From positions 186,001-250,000 of the forward strand of contig JADKIQ010000004.1 of the NCBI GenBank assembly GCA_016721245.1: a stretch of 64,000 bases of DNA, in the 5' to 3' direction. Each line of letters begins with the position of its first letter. The stretch's first letter is position 1. The DNA is from Sphingobacteriales bacterium. Lineage in GTDB: Bacteria > Bacteroidota > Bacteroidia > Chitinophagales > JADIYW01. The notes below the pieces were generated by a model. It had not been told where the DNA came from. It saw only the letters and a program-made list of their open reading frames with translations, and did no database searches. Below, piece by piece: positions 15,483-24,687 of this stretch. Position numbers and translations under genes: made by a program.

Positions 15483-18140
15483 TTAATCATGCAAATTCGG
15501 AATATCCTTTTTATTAAACTTATACAGCTGCTCGCTTTCTTCTTCTTTGTATTTCATTACCTGTGCTAAAGCATCCGGCACTACATCGCTGCACAACACC
15601 AGCAAGGAACCTTTCTCTGCGTTTTTCACAGCAAAGTCTATGGCTTCCGGTTCTAATGGTATCACCGTAATTTTCTTGTCCGGGTCGTGTTGCTTAATAC
15701 CGTCTTTCAGCATCTCTATCAGTTCCTCAGAAGTCTTGCCGCGCAGGTTTCTGTCCTGGCGTATAATAATTTCATCAAACATCTCTGCAGCAATACGGCC
15801 AATCTCATTATTGTCTTCTTCTCTGCGGTCGCCAATGCCGGCAATCACACCCACTTTTTTCGTGGCTTCAATATTGTCCACAAACTTCTGCAGCGCCCGC
15901 ATGCCCGCCGGGTTGTGCGCATAGTCTAACAACAAATCAAAGTTTTTGAAGTTGAACATATTCAAACGTCCCGGTGTTTGTGCCGCAGATGGAATAAAGG
16001 TTTCCAGCGAAAGCTTAATATCCTGCAAAGAAAAACCACGCAGGTAACCGGTCAGCACCGCAGGCAACACGTTTTGTATCATAAAGGTAGCACGGCCGCC
16101 GTAGGTGAGTGGCACGTTCACCGCTTTGGTGATGCGCATTTTCCATTCGCCTTTGCAAATCGTAATAAATCCATCTTCGTATATCGCCGACAAACCGCCG
16201 CGTTTCATGTGCGCTTTAATATGCTTGTTATTTTCATTCATGGAGAAGAACGCCACATGGCATTTCAAATCCTTGCGCATATTATACACCAGTTCATCAT
16301 CGGCATTTAAAATGGCATAGCCACTCGGCATCACCGATTCGGGAATCACGCCTTTTGCTTTCGCCAGCTGTTCTAAAGTATGGATACCTTTCAAACCTAA
16401 ATGGTCGGCTGCCACATTGGTTACTATACCAATATCGCAATGGTCGAAGGCCAGACCAGCCCGCAGCAAACCACCACGTGCCGTTTCCAGTACGGCAAAA
16501 TCCACCGATGGATCGCGCAATACGTATTCCGCACTGGCAGGGCCGGTACAGTCGCCTTTCAGCACCATCATGTTCTGGATATAAACGCCATCACTCGTGG
16601 TGTAACCCACGCTATGGCCTTTCATTTTTGCCATGTGTGCAATCAAACGGGTGGTGGTAGTTTTACCGTTCGTTCCCGTCACTGCCACAATCGGAATGCG
16701 GGAATTGGTGCCGGGAGGGAACAACATATCAATAACATGGGAAGCCACGTTGCGCGCCAGTCCTTCGGAAGGCGCGATGTGCATACGGAAACCCGGTGCC
16801 GCGTTTACTTCCAGTACCGCACCGCCGGTTTCATTGGTCGGCAGGGAAATATCGGTCGTCATCAAATCGATGCCGCAAATATCCAGTCCAACAATTTTGG
16901 CGATACGTTCCGCCATCAGTACATTGTACGGATGCACGATGTCGGTGACGTCGGTAGCCGTTCCGCCGGTGCTTAAGTTGGCCGTATCTTTTAAGTTTAA
17001 TTTTTCACCTTTTGGCAGCACACTTTCTTTGGTGAGATTTTTATTGGCTAAAATCTCATCCGTCATTTTATCGAAATGAATTTGTGTCAAGACATTTTCA
17101 TGTCCGTAGCCGCGACGCGGATCATTGTTGACTTCATCTACGAGTTGCTGAATGGTGGAAACACCATCGCCAATAACGTGTGCAGGTGTTCGACGTGCGG
17201 CTGCCACCAGTTTGTAATTGATCACGAGCAAACGGTAATCGTCGCCTACAATATATTTTTCTACAATGACAGAACGCGAAATATCTTTGGCTGCTTTGAA
17301 AGCAAACAAGGCTTCGTCCCAGTTTTGAATATTGATGGTAATACCGCGGCCATGGTTTCCGTTGATGGGTTTTATCACCAAGGGATAGCCTAAATAGTCA
17401 ATGGCATCTTTCAGACCTTCTTCCGATTTAATCACTTCGCCTTTCGGAATAGGAATTTCCGCCTTGTCGAGCATGTATTTGGTGTCTTCTTTGTCGCAGG
17501 CAATCTCTACCCCGATAGAGCTGGTCTGGCTCGTAACGGTAGCCTGTATGCGTTTCTGGTTGGCACCATATCCAATCTGACACAAAGAGTATTTATTCAA
17601 ACGGAACCAAGGCATACCGCGGGAAGCCGCTTCTTCCACCAGAGAACCTGTACTGGGTCCGAGGCGTTCGTCTTCACGCATTTCGCGCATGGTTTCAATA
17701 TCTTTCTTTAAGTCGTATGCTTCGTTGTTGGCAATGGCTTCCGCAATTCTTACCGCAGCTTTGGCGGCGTACACGCCCACTTTTTCTTCCATGTAATCAA
17801 AGACCACAAAATATACGCCTTCTTCGCCGTAGGTTCTGGTTCTGCCGAAGCCGACATCCATACCCGCCAGCGTTTGTATTTCCAAAGCGATGTGTTCGAT
17901 GACGTGTCCCATCCAGGTGCCTTCTTCCACGCGCTGGAAAAATCCGCCTTCGCAGCCCACAGAGCAGCGGTGACTAATCATCGTTGGAAATGTAGTTTTC
18001 AAGCGTTCGAGAAATCCGGGGATGAGATTGGTCGGTTTTTGCTCATACTCCTGCAAATCCAGTGTCATTACAATTAACTTGTGTCTTCTGATGGACCAGT
18101 AATTAGGTCCGCGCATGGCTCTGATTTCTCTAATCTTCAT
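15483..18140 (-). CDS. cphA: Cyanophycin synthetase
   Basis: 885 residues, usual length. It polymerises aspartate and arginine into cyanophycin (multi-L-arginyl-poly-L-aspartate) using ATP, in the cytoplasm. An N-terminal domain (about 1-160, start MKIREIRAMRGPNYWS) is followed by an ATP-grasp domain (about 210-480, with YPLVIKPINGNHGRGITI and the metal site VLEVNAAPGFRMH) and a Mur-ligase-like domain (P-loop GTNGKTTTTR near residue 490, then LDYAHNPAG). All three domains needed for activity appear intact. Codon usage is noticeably more G+C-rich than in neighbours. Cyanophycinase lies 5 kb away on the other strand. Confidence 0.96.
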   Translation of the reverse strand: MKIREIRAMRGPNYWSIRRHKLIVMTLDLQEYEQKPTNLIPGFLERLKTTFPTMISHRCSVGCEGGFFQRVEEGTWMGHVIEHIALEIQTLAGMDVGFGRTRTYGEEGVYFVVFDYMEEKVGVYAAKAAVRIAEAIANNEAYDLKKDIETMREMREDERLGPSTGSLVEEAASRGMPWFRLNKYSLCQIGYGANQKRIQATVTSQTSSIGVEIACDKEDTKYMLDKAEIPIPKGEVIKSEEGLKDAIDYLGYPLVIKPINGNHGRGITINIQNWDEALFAFKAAKDISRSVIVEKYIVGDDYRLLVINYKLVAAARRTPAHVIGDGVSTIQQLVDEVNNDPRRGYGHENVLTQIHFDKMTDEILANKNLTKESVLPKGEKLNLKDTANLSTGGTATDVTDIVHPYNVLMAERIAKIVGLDICGIDLMTTDISLPTNETGGAVLEVNAAPGFRMHIAPSEGLARNVASHVIDMLFPPGTNSRIPIVAVTGTNGKTTTTRLIAHMAKMKGHSVGYTTSDGVYIQNMMVLKGDCTGPASAEYVLRDPSVDFAVLETARGGLLRAGLAFDHCDIGIVTNVAADHLGLKGIHTLEQLAKAKGVIPESVMPSGYAILNADDELVYNMRKDLKCHVAFFSMNENNKHIKAHMKRGGLSAIYEDGFITICKGEWKMRITKAVNVPLTYGGRATFMIQNVLPAVLTGYLRGFSLQDIKLSLETFIPSAAQTPGRLNMFNFKNFDLLLDYAHNPAGMRALQKFVDNIEATKKVGVIAGIGDRREEDNNEIGRIAAEMFDEIIIRQDRNLRGKTSEELIEMLKDGIKQHDPDKKITVIPLEPEAIDFAVKNAEKGSLLVLCSDVVPDALAQVMKYKEEESEQLYKFNKKDIPNLHD

Positions 18141-18329
18141 ATGATACAGTTGGTTGTTTTATTTTGAAAATACTTTAGTAAAGTAGCAATTTTTAGATAA
18201 AATAAGAATTTTTTGATTCAATTTTTCTCTTTATCAGAACGGATGTAATCAGGAAAGGTATTTGTGAAGATACAAAATGGAATAACAGCATAAAATTATA
18301 CATGGCTCAAAATGTCCTTTTATTGTCTG

Positions 18330-18358
18330 TTGCGGCAAGAATATTAACTGTAAGTTTG
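18330..18358 (+). promoter_or_regulatory. Promoter of the GlxA-like regulator gene
   Basis: TTG at 18330-18332, an 18-base spacer and TAAGTTTG at 18351-18358; the start codon follows after 19 bases. The 237-base region is shared with the divergent cphA, so the regulator could influence cphA, but this is only positional. Confidence 0.55.
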
Positions 18359-18377
18359 TATCAGAAAATATACAAGC

Positions 18378-19295
18378 ATGAGTACAAAAATTATTTTCCT
18401 GGTTCTTCCGCATGTTCATTTGATGGACCTTGCAGGACCTGATCAGGTCTTTTTTGAATCGATAGATATCGGTGCTGATTTTGAACTGGAATATTGCAGC
18501 TATACTGCAGGCTTAGCTACTTCTGCGGGTTTGCCGTTTGAGAAAATAAAACACTTTTCAAAAGTAAAAGTAAAGTCCGGAGATTTTGTCATTGTACCGG
18601 GAGCGGATTTGCATTTTATTCAGTCAAAGGCATTCAAAAAAGAAAAGGAAATATTCAGTTGGCTGAATACATGTCATGAGCTGGGCGCAAAAATCTGCTC
18701 TGTTTGCAGCGGTGCTTTTGTGTTGGCTGAATCGGGCTTGCTGGACGGGAAATCCTGTACAACCCATTGGAAACGAACGAAGGAATTGCAGGAGCACTAT
18801 CCCAAACTGAGGGTAATAGAGAATGTATTGTTTACGGAAGAAGACGGCGTGTATACCAGTGCGGGAATTGCATCGGGAATTGATATGGCATTGCACATTG
18901 TGGAACAAATTAAAGGGGAATATTTTGCGCATAAAGTAGCCCGCGAGATTGTTATTTATAACAGACGGAAAGGAAACCAGACGCAGCAGACGGTTTTTAC
19001 AGATTACCGGAATCACATACATGCAGGTATACATATGGTGCAGGACTGGCTGCAGGAAAATCTGGACAAAAAAGCTTCTTTAACCGAACTGGCTGAGATT
19101 GCTTCCATGAGTGACAGAAACCTGACGCGTATTTTTAAAAAAGAAACAGGATTAACCGTCAATGAATTTACCAACCTGCTGAGGAAAGAAAAGGTGCACA
19201 ATTTGCTGAAACAGCCGGATTTATCCAGAAGTCAGATAGCCGGGAAGGTGGGCTTAAAAAGCGAACGACAACTGAGCAGGATTCTGCATAAATGA
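18378..19295 (+). CDS. GlxA/FtrA-type AraC-family transcriptional regulator with a DJ-1/PfpI domain
   Basis: 305 residues. The N-terminal ~190 residues are a DJ-1/PfpI-like domain (LVLPHVHLMDLAGPDQVF, then the nucleophile-elbow region ICSVCSGAFVLAESGLLDGK and TTHWKRTKEL). The C-terminal ~100 residues carry two AraC-type helix-turn-helix units (ASLTELAEIASMSDRNLTRI and RSQIAGKVGLKSERQLSRIL). Family members sense small molecules such as amino-acid derivatives and activate nearby genes. It lies divergent to cphA and 26 bases before the next gene, its probable operon partner. Confidence 0.9.
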   Translation: MSTKIIFLVLPHVHLMDLAGPDQVFFESIDIGADFELEYCSYTAGLATSAGLPFEKIKHFSKVKVKSGDFVIVPGADLHFIQSKAFKKEKEIFSWLNTCHELGAKICSVCSGAFVLAESGLLDGKSCTTHWKRTKELQEHYPKLRVIENVLFTEEDGVYTSAGIASGIDMALHIVEQIKGEYFAHKVAREIVIYNRRKGNQTQQTVFTDYRNHIHAGIHMVQDWLQENLDKKASLTELAEIASMSDRNLTRIFKKETGLTVNEFTNLLRKEKVHNLLKQPDLSRSQIAGKVGLKSERQLSRILHK

Positions 19296-19321
19296 ATTTG
19301 AATGTCAAAATATAAGGGTGA

Positions 19322-19792
19322 ATGCGCATTCAGCAAAAATATAAAACAAGAGCAGTAAGGTTTTTAGAAGTATACCCTTTGGGAGACTGGAGAATCAAAG
19401 TATACACGATAACGATAAAAGATGCGTTTGTGGATTTAAAAACGATTAAACTTGTTAAAAGTAAACTTCCGGAATGGCTGCAACAAAAAGAAAATTACGG
19501 ACTGGAGACATATGGTATTGCCACGCTGATTATTCATAAAGGCAAAGAAGGCTGTTTTGCCATTATTAACTGGTGGATTGATGAGAATATGCTGCAGAAT
19601 CATGTTTATCTCGCACGTAATGAAACGCCGGATGACTTTGCCGTATACTCTGATAAAGGTATTATGACCTGTGTGTGGGAGATGGCTGTTTTATGGTACG
19701 AACGGAATTTATGGGTGAAGTATGTGCTGAAGAAACATAAGCAACCCGATGTGGAGTCTTACCTGAATAAACATTTAAATGCAGATGTCTGA
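19322..19792 (+). CDS. Conserved hypothetical protein
   Basis: 156 residues, no signal peptide or membrane helix. It is rich in aromatic residues (EGCFAIINWWIDENM, VWEMAVLWYERNLWVKYV) and has a mixed alpha/beta pattern. I do not recognise the family. Its start is 26 bases behind the GlxA-like gene, so it is probably in the same transcript. Downstream at 19843-19861 an inverted repeat (AATAACAC-GGT-GTGTTATT) could be an operator or a weak terminator. Confidence 0.65.
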   Translation: MRIQQKYKTRAVRFLEVYPLGDWRIKVYTITIKDAFVDLKTIKLVKSKLPEWLQQKENYGLETYGIATLIIHKGKEGCFAIINWWIDENMLQNHVYLARNETPDDFAVYSDKGIMTCVWEMAVLWYERNLWVKYVLKKHKQPDVESYLNKHLNADV

Positions 19793-19842
19793 TAAAGTTT
19801 AAAATCTACATACTTTTTACAACTTACTAAGATGAGTATTTT

Positions 19843-19861
19843 CAATAACACGGTGTGTTAT
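19843..19861. promoter_or_regulatory. Perfect inverted repeat upstream of the M1-like gene
   Basis: AATAACAC (19843-19850) pairs with GTGTTATT (19854-19861) around GGT. The size and spacing suit a dimeric regulator site; the weak T run also allows a poor terminator. Neither role is shown. Confidence 0.3.
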
Positions 19862-19907
19862 TTTCAAAAATAAAAGCTGCATATAGTTAACCTTTTAAAT
19901 CTATTGT

Positions 19908-22520
19908 ATGATTCGATTTGATTTTTTTATGATGACTTTGATTTGCTGGTTTAGTAGTTACATGACTGCATTGTCTGCAGATACTCTTCCGCAATTACCC
20001 GCATATCATCACGTGCGCGAACATAAATTCGATATCAAAAATATAGATATCAATTTGCGTTTCAACTGGCAACTTAGACAGGCATACGGAGAAACATCCA
20101 TTTTGTTATCACTTACGGAAGCTTCGGATTCCGTGATGCTGGATGCAGCAAAACTGAGTATTCAAAATATTACTCTTACCAACGGGAAACAGCTTAAGTT
20201 CAGATATGATGGAAGCGAGGCAGATAATGCACTGAGGGTATTGCTCGATAAGCAATATCCGGCCGGCGAGGAACTGACGCTTAAAATCAACTATCATACC
20301 AATTGGATAAACAGGTCTGATCCCAATAGTTTATGGGGAAGTTTTGGCAAAGGAATTCGGTTTCTCGAACCTACTTCTACCGACCCGGTAAAGAGAAAAC
20401 AAATCTGGTCAATGGGTGATGCCACAGGCAATCGTTACTGGTTTCCGTGTTATGATGCGCCGGATGATGTAAGATCAAGCTCATTTACAGCTACTGTAGA
20501 TAAAGGGTTTACAGCAATCTCTAACGGTAGGCTTTTAAAAACAACGGATAATGCGGATGGCACACGAACCTTCAGCTGGAAGGCAGATGTTCCCTATGCC
20601 AATCATCTCACTGCATTTGTTGTTGGTGAATATGTGGATGTACTGCAAAAATATAATGATACCGAATTGCATAATTTTGGATATGAAGAGGAAGCGGCTG
20701 CTGTTAAAGCAAGTGTGGAGCGTTTGCCGGATATGGTGAAATACTTTTCTGAAGTAAGCGGTGTACAGTATCCGTATGCATCCTACGCACAGGTGTTTGT
20801 TCAGGATTTTGCTGCCTGGTCGGGAAATCATACGATGTCTGTAATAACGGAAAATATGGTGGATGATTTCCGTACACACGCCGATTATTTTTACCTGTGG
20901 GATTTAACGGAAGCAGAAGCGCTCGCACAGCAATGGTTTGGAAATTATACTGCCTGTAAAGACTGGAGTGAAATATGGCTGAATAAATCATTTGCACATT
21001 ACTTTAACTGTTTATATAATGAACACAAAAACGGACGGGATGAATTTTTACTGTATCAGTTGTTGTATGATCAGCAGACTGTTTATCTGAATGACTGGAA
21101 TGGAGGTTACCGGCATCCGGTAGTAACAAAAAATTATGACGACATTCAGACCTTTACCGGTGATAATTATGCGAACACCCGTGGTGCGCTCGTATTGCAT
21201 ATGCTTAGAAAACATTTAGGCGATGATGTCTGGTGGAAGGCAATAAAATTCTACATGCAAAACAGCGCCGGTAAGTTGTGTACTACCGCTGATTTCCAAA
21301 AATCTGTTGAACAGGCAAGCGGCGAAAATCTGGATTGGTTTTTTGATCAGTGGATTTATAAAATGGGACACCCTGTTTTTGAAGTGAGCAAACAATATGA
21401 TAAAGAGAAACATCAGCTTAAATTATTCATTAAACAAACACAAATTACTGACAAGAATAATGCTTATCCGCAGAAAGTATTTTACAGAGGGAAAATGGAT
21501 ATCGAAATAGATGATAGCATCTATCAGGTATGGATAGCACCGCAGGCAGATAATATCTTTACATTTGCTTCAGCACAAATGCCCTTGTTGGTACAGGTGG
21601 ATGCAGGTAGTACCTGGATTAAAGAAATGACATTTGATAAATCTTTAGATGAATACCTGTATCAGTTGCAGCATGACAATGACATCACCGGCAGAAATAT
21701 GGCGCTTACTGCGCTGTCTAATCTGGCGGCCGATAAGTCTGTTGCAGCGGCCGATAAAGCAAGGATATTTACAACTTTCAGAAATGTAATACAGAGCAGT
21801 GTTTACTGGCGGCTGCGGACCAATGTACTTGCCCAGTACCGGAATTTAGTGTTGCCGACAGGAATAGCCAGACCGGCAATACTTGATACGGCTACTTCTG
21901 AAATGTTATTGTCTGTCATCCGGAATGAAAAATCATGGTTGCGCACTTCTGCCATTACATTTCTGGGCAACACGGGAAACCCGAAGTACCTGGATGTTTA
22001 TCTAAATGCACTGAACGATGAAAGTGAACGTGTAATAAATGCGGCAGCTAACGCATTGGGAAAAACAAAAAGCCCTAAGGTATTTAAAGCATTGGAAACG
22101 CTGAAAGATAAACCATCCTGGAAAAATCAGAGTTTAATCAGCGCGTTAAACGGTTTCAGAGAATTGGGGAATGTTAAGGCATACAAAATTGCCTTCAATG
22201 CATTGTGTGATTTGCATTCACCGCACTGGACATTGGCAACGCCTGTATGGGATTACCGCCTTGCCGCCGCAGAAACGATTGCATCTCTCGGAAAAAGCGC
22301 TGCTGCATTTCCGTTTATCTTTTCTGCATTTAATAAAGCACTTGCAGAAGACGATGTGCACGGCATCTTTTACAATATTGTAATCATTAATATGCTGGCA
22401 GACAGTAGAGGACAAAAGGCATATGAGTTGCTGAAAGAAAAATACAAAAATGACACGGACAGCATGGCAACGGTTAATCAGTATGAAGAACAATTTAAAA
22501 ATACACTTAAAAAGCAGTAA
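19908..22520 (+). CDS. M1-aminopeptidase-like protein lacking the zinc site (predicted pseudoenzyme)
   Basis: 870 residues with a signal peptide (about 1-23), an N-terminal beta domain, an M1-like thermolysin-fold domain (about 230-480) and C-terminal HEAT-type helical repeats (about 590-850, for example ERVINAAANALGKTKSPKVF). The flanks of the active site are clearly M1 (QQWFGNYTACKDWSEIWLN; RGALVLHMLRKHLGDDVWW). But HExxH is replaced by Glu337-Ala-Leu-Ala-Gln341, the third zinc ligand is Lys360, the usual catalytic Tyr position (YxKGA) is Asn423, and GxMEN reads MSVITEN. It should not bind zinc or cleave peptides; a binding or scaffold role is inferred. The reading frame is intact, so it is not decay. 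Confidence 0.85.
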   Translation: MIRFDFFMMTLICWFSSYMTALSADTLPQLPAYHHVREHKFDIKNIDINLRFNWQLRQAYGETSILLSLTEASDSVMLDAAKLSIQNITLTNGKQLKFRYDGSEADNALRVLLDKQYPAGEELTLKINYHTNWINRSDPNSLWGSFGKGIRFLEPTSTDPVKRKQIWSMGDATGNRYWFPCYDAPDDVRSSSFTATVDKGFTAISNGRLLKTTDNADGTRTFSWKADVPYANHLTAFVVGEYVDVLQKYNDTELHNFGYEEEAAAVKASVERLPDMVKYFSEVSGVQYPYASYAQVFVQDFAAWSGNHTMSVITENMVDDFRTHADYFYLWDLTEAEALAQQWFGNYTACKDWSEIWLNKSFAHYFNCLYNEHKNGRDEFLLYQLLYDQQTVYLNDWNGGYRHPVVTKNYDDIQTFTGDNYANTRGALVLHMLRKHLGDDVWWKAIKFYMQNSAGKLCTTADFQKSVEQASGENLDWFFDQWIYKMGHPVFEVSKQYDKEKHQLKLFIKQTQITDKNNAYPQKVFYRGKMDIEIDDSIYQVWIAPQADNIFTFASAQMPLLVQVDAGSTWIKEMTFDKSLDEYLYQLQHDNDITGRNMALTALSNLAADKSVAAADKARIFTTFRNVIQSSVYWRLRTNVLAQYRNLVLPTGIARPAILDTATSEMLLSVIRNEKSWLRTSAITFLGNTGNPKYLDVYLNALNDESERVINAAANALGKTKSPKVFKALETLKDKPSWKNQSLISALNGFRELGNVKAYKIAFNALCDLHSPHWTLATPVWDYRLAAAETIASLGKSAAAFPFIFSAFNKALAEDDVHGIFYNIVIINMLADSRGQKAYELLKEKYKNDTDSMATVNQYEEQFKNTLKKQ

Positions 22521-22544
22521 TTTACTTATCATAAAATTTTAAGA

Positions 22545-23066
22545 ATGAAAAGATCCGAATTAAATCCAATGCCGGAATATTTTGACCGGTATATCAACAT
22601 GGCTGATGATGTTGAGTTGATGGACGCCTTACACATCAGTATGGAAGAACTAGAAAATGCACCTGTAGATAAATGGAAAGCATTGGGTGACAAAGTTTAT
22701 GCGCCCGGCAAATGGACGGTGAAGGATTTGCTGCAGCATCTAATTGATACGGAACGTGTATTTAATTATCGAGTGGTGGCTTTTGCCAGAAAAGATCCTC
22801 AAAAGATGCTGGGATATGATGAAGCCCTGTATGCTGCAAATGCACATGCCCAACAGCGCACAATAGAGGATTTGCTGGAAGAATTAAAAGCAGTACGATT
22901 GTCAACTATTTATATGTATCGTTCGTTTACGGAGGAGATGTTGTTAACTATTGGAAAAGGTTACAGTATGGAGTATTCGGTGGCTTCTATGGGTTTTATG
23001 ATTCCCGGACACCAGCGCTGGCATTTACGAGTACTGGAAGAAAAGTACTTTCCTCTTTTATCTTAA
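22545..23066 (+). CDS. DinB-family protein
   Basis: 173 residues. A four-helix DinB/YfiT-like protein with metal-ligand histidines in LLQHLIDTERVFNYRV and GHQRWHLRVLEEKYFP. The opening APGKWTVKDLLQHL is the family's typical helix-2 motif. DinB proteins are metal-dependent, often thiol-S-transferase-like, with mostly unknown substrates. It follows the M1-like gene by 24 bases and is likely co-transcribed with it. Confidence 0.85.
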   Translation: MKRSELNPMPEYFDRYINMADDVELMDALHISMEELENAPVDKWKALGDKVYAPGKWTVKDLLQHLIDTERVFNYRVVAFARKDPQKMLGYDEALYAANAHAQQRTIEDLLEELKAVRLSTIYMYRSFTEEMLLTIGKGYSMEYSVASMGFMIPGHQRWHLRVLEEKYFPLLS

Positions 23067-23181
23067 TCAACATCAAATAATAACGGCTTTCCACAGCCTG
23101 TTGCAAATATTTCTTTGCATTGTACTTATTTTATTGAAAATAAGAATAAATTGTGACTGTTTTTAACGACTAAATCAGTTT

Positions 23182-24042
23182 ATGCGAGGAATATTGATAC
23201 CGATTGGAGGAAATGAAGATAAGGGCATTGGAGAAAATGAAAAATACACACTGGAATTTATCGACAAAGGTATTTTAGCAAACGTAGTGAAAGAAAGCGG
23301 CGGTAAAGATGCGAAGATTGTGGTGATTACGACGGCTTCCAGTATACCGCGCGAAGTGGGAGAGAATTATGTGGATGCATTTACCAAACTGGGCTGCAGT
23401 AATATTTCTATCATTGATATCCGTGAACGCGATCAGTCGGACGAGCCTGAATATTTACGCCTGATTACGGAGGCGAATTGTGTAATGTTTTCGGGCGGCG
23501 ACCAGTCGAAGATTGTAGATAAAATCGGTGGTACGGTATTGCACGATATTCTCAGACGCAAATTGCAGGAAGAGGTGTTTGTGCTGGCGGGTACCAGCGC
23601 GGGAGCCATGTGCATGAGTGAAGAGATGATCAGCGGCGGACACAGTACAGAGGCTTTGTTTAAAGGCGGTGTGCATATGCGTGACGGCATGGGATTTTTA
23701 CCGGAAGTGATTATCGACACACATTTCATTCAGCGAGGACGTTTCGGCAGGCTGACGGAAGCAGTGGCCACCTTTCCAAAATTATTGGGTTTAGGGCTGG
23801 CAGAAGATACCGGATTGATTATTCGTAATGCCACGGAATGCGAAGTGATAGGCTCGGGTATGGTGATTATTTTTAACCCTAGCAAATTACAGCATAATAA
23901 TGTGGGCATTTTAAAACAAGGTTTGCCGGTTTCCATTACCAATCTTACGGTGAATGTCTTAGCCTGCGGCGATAAAATTTTCCTGAACGACCGACATGTG
24001 GAAGTAATGACGCTGGAAGAATATGACAGGATACAACAATAA
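23182..24042 (+). CDS. cphB: Cyanophycinase
   Basis: 286 residues. A serine peptidase of family S51 that releases beta-Asp-Arg dipeptides from cyanophycin. Visible family motifs are RGILIPIGGNEDKG at the N-terminus, MFSGGDQSKI, the nucleophile segment AGTSAGAMCMSE, and DTHFIQRGRFGRL. No signal peptide is present, so it acts in the cytoplasm on stored granules. Relatively high G+C as in cphA. An isoaspartyl dipeptidase needed for the last step is not in the window. Confidence 0.95.
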   Translation: MRGILIPIGGNEDKGIGENEKYTLEFIDKGILANVVKESGGKDAKIVVITTASSIPREVGENYVDAFTKLGCSNISIIDIRERDQSDEPEYLRLITEANCVMFSGGDQSKIVDKIGGTVLHDILRRKLQEEVFVLAGTSAGAMCMSEEMISGGHSTEALFKGGVHMRDGMGFLPEVIIDTHFIQRGRFGRLTEAVATFPKLLGLGLAEDTGLIIRNATECEVIGSGMVIIFNPSKLQHNNVGILKQGLPVSITNLTVNVLACGDKIFLNDRHVEVMTLEEYDRIQQ

Positions 24043-24116
24043 AACTCAGCGGCGTAGACATTGAAAAGAAAACGATAGACTTTGAACTGGCAACGGAGAA
24101 GAAGGTGATGTTTTAG
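24042..24116 (+). pseudogene. Possible remnant of the C-terminus of an RNase R-like gene
   Basis: Right after cphB (overlapping its last base) the plus strand reads KLSGVDIEKKTIDFELATEK, then KVMF and a TAG. There is no start codon or RBS. The VDIEKKTIDFEL pattern resembles the tail of ribonuclease R proteins, as far as I remember them. Too short to be sure; it may be a recombination scar or chance. Confidence 0.3.
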
Positions 24117-24142
24117 GTTTGTTAGAAACTTGATTTGACTGA

Positions 24143-24667
24143 TTATTGTTCCTTATACAATTTCCTCAATATACTAATCTGTCCCCGGTGGTGGACTTCG
24201 TCTTCAGCAAAATGATACAATACCCAGGCAAGGTTACAGCCTGTATCTGCATCGTAATCATCTATGCGTTTTGAAAATTCTTCAAAGGATAAATTATCCA
24301 ATGCTTTTAAAAACAGTTGTCGCGATTCCGCCAGTTCTGTAATATATGTTTCAACAGGTTTGTCATTTATTAGCTGCGGAATGTATTTTCCTATTTCCAA
24401 ACCCGGTAGCCATTTTTCTGTTTCTTGTTTCGTTAGATCTCGTCTTTCAATGTAATGAATACGGAAATAGTTTTCAATAGCTATGATGTGCGACAACAAC
24501 ACGCCAATGGTATTCCAGCCTTCTTTAAATTGCCAGTGCAATTCTTCCGCAGGTAAGTTTTCCAATCTTTGTATAGTAGTAAAACGTGCATCTTCCAGTA
24601 TGCCTAAGAGATAATCAATGGAATGATCATTTGCCTTGTTAAAATCTATGCGGAATTTTCTTTTCAT
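24143..24667 (-). CDS. DinB-family protein
   Basis: 174 residues, a second DinB-like protein in the window. The three metal histidines are suggested by VLLSHIIAIENYFRIHY and the C-terminal WVLYHFAEDEVHHRGQI. The helix-2 motif reads WQFKEGWNTIGVLLSH. It is only distantly similar to the protein at 22545. Role unknown. It lies 20 bases downstream of the PLP-enzyme gene, probably co-transcribed. Confidence 0.85.
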   Translation of the reverse strand: MKRKFRIDFNKANDHSIDYLLGILEDARFTTIQRLENLPAEELHWQFKEGWNTIGVLLSHIIAIENYFRIHYIERRDLTKQETEKWLPGLEIGKYIPQLINDKPVETYITELAESRQLFLKALDNLSFEEFSKRIDDYDADTGCNLAWVLYHFAEDEVHHRGQISILRKLYKEQ

Positions 24668-24687
24668 TTATAATTAACCATTCATCA

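Noticed and set aside
15978..16976. Several open frames on the plus strand opposite cphA
   Set aside because: They are shadows of the G+C-rich cphA reading frame, Arg/His-rich and without family resemblance.
23125..23144. AT-only hairpin CTTATTTT-ATTG-AAAATAAG behind the DinB gene
   Set aside because: Weak stem, no T run; not called a terminator.
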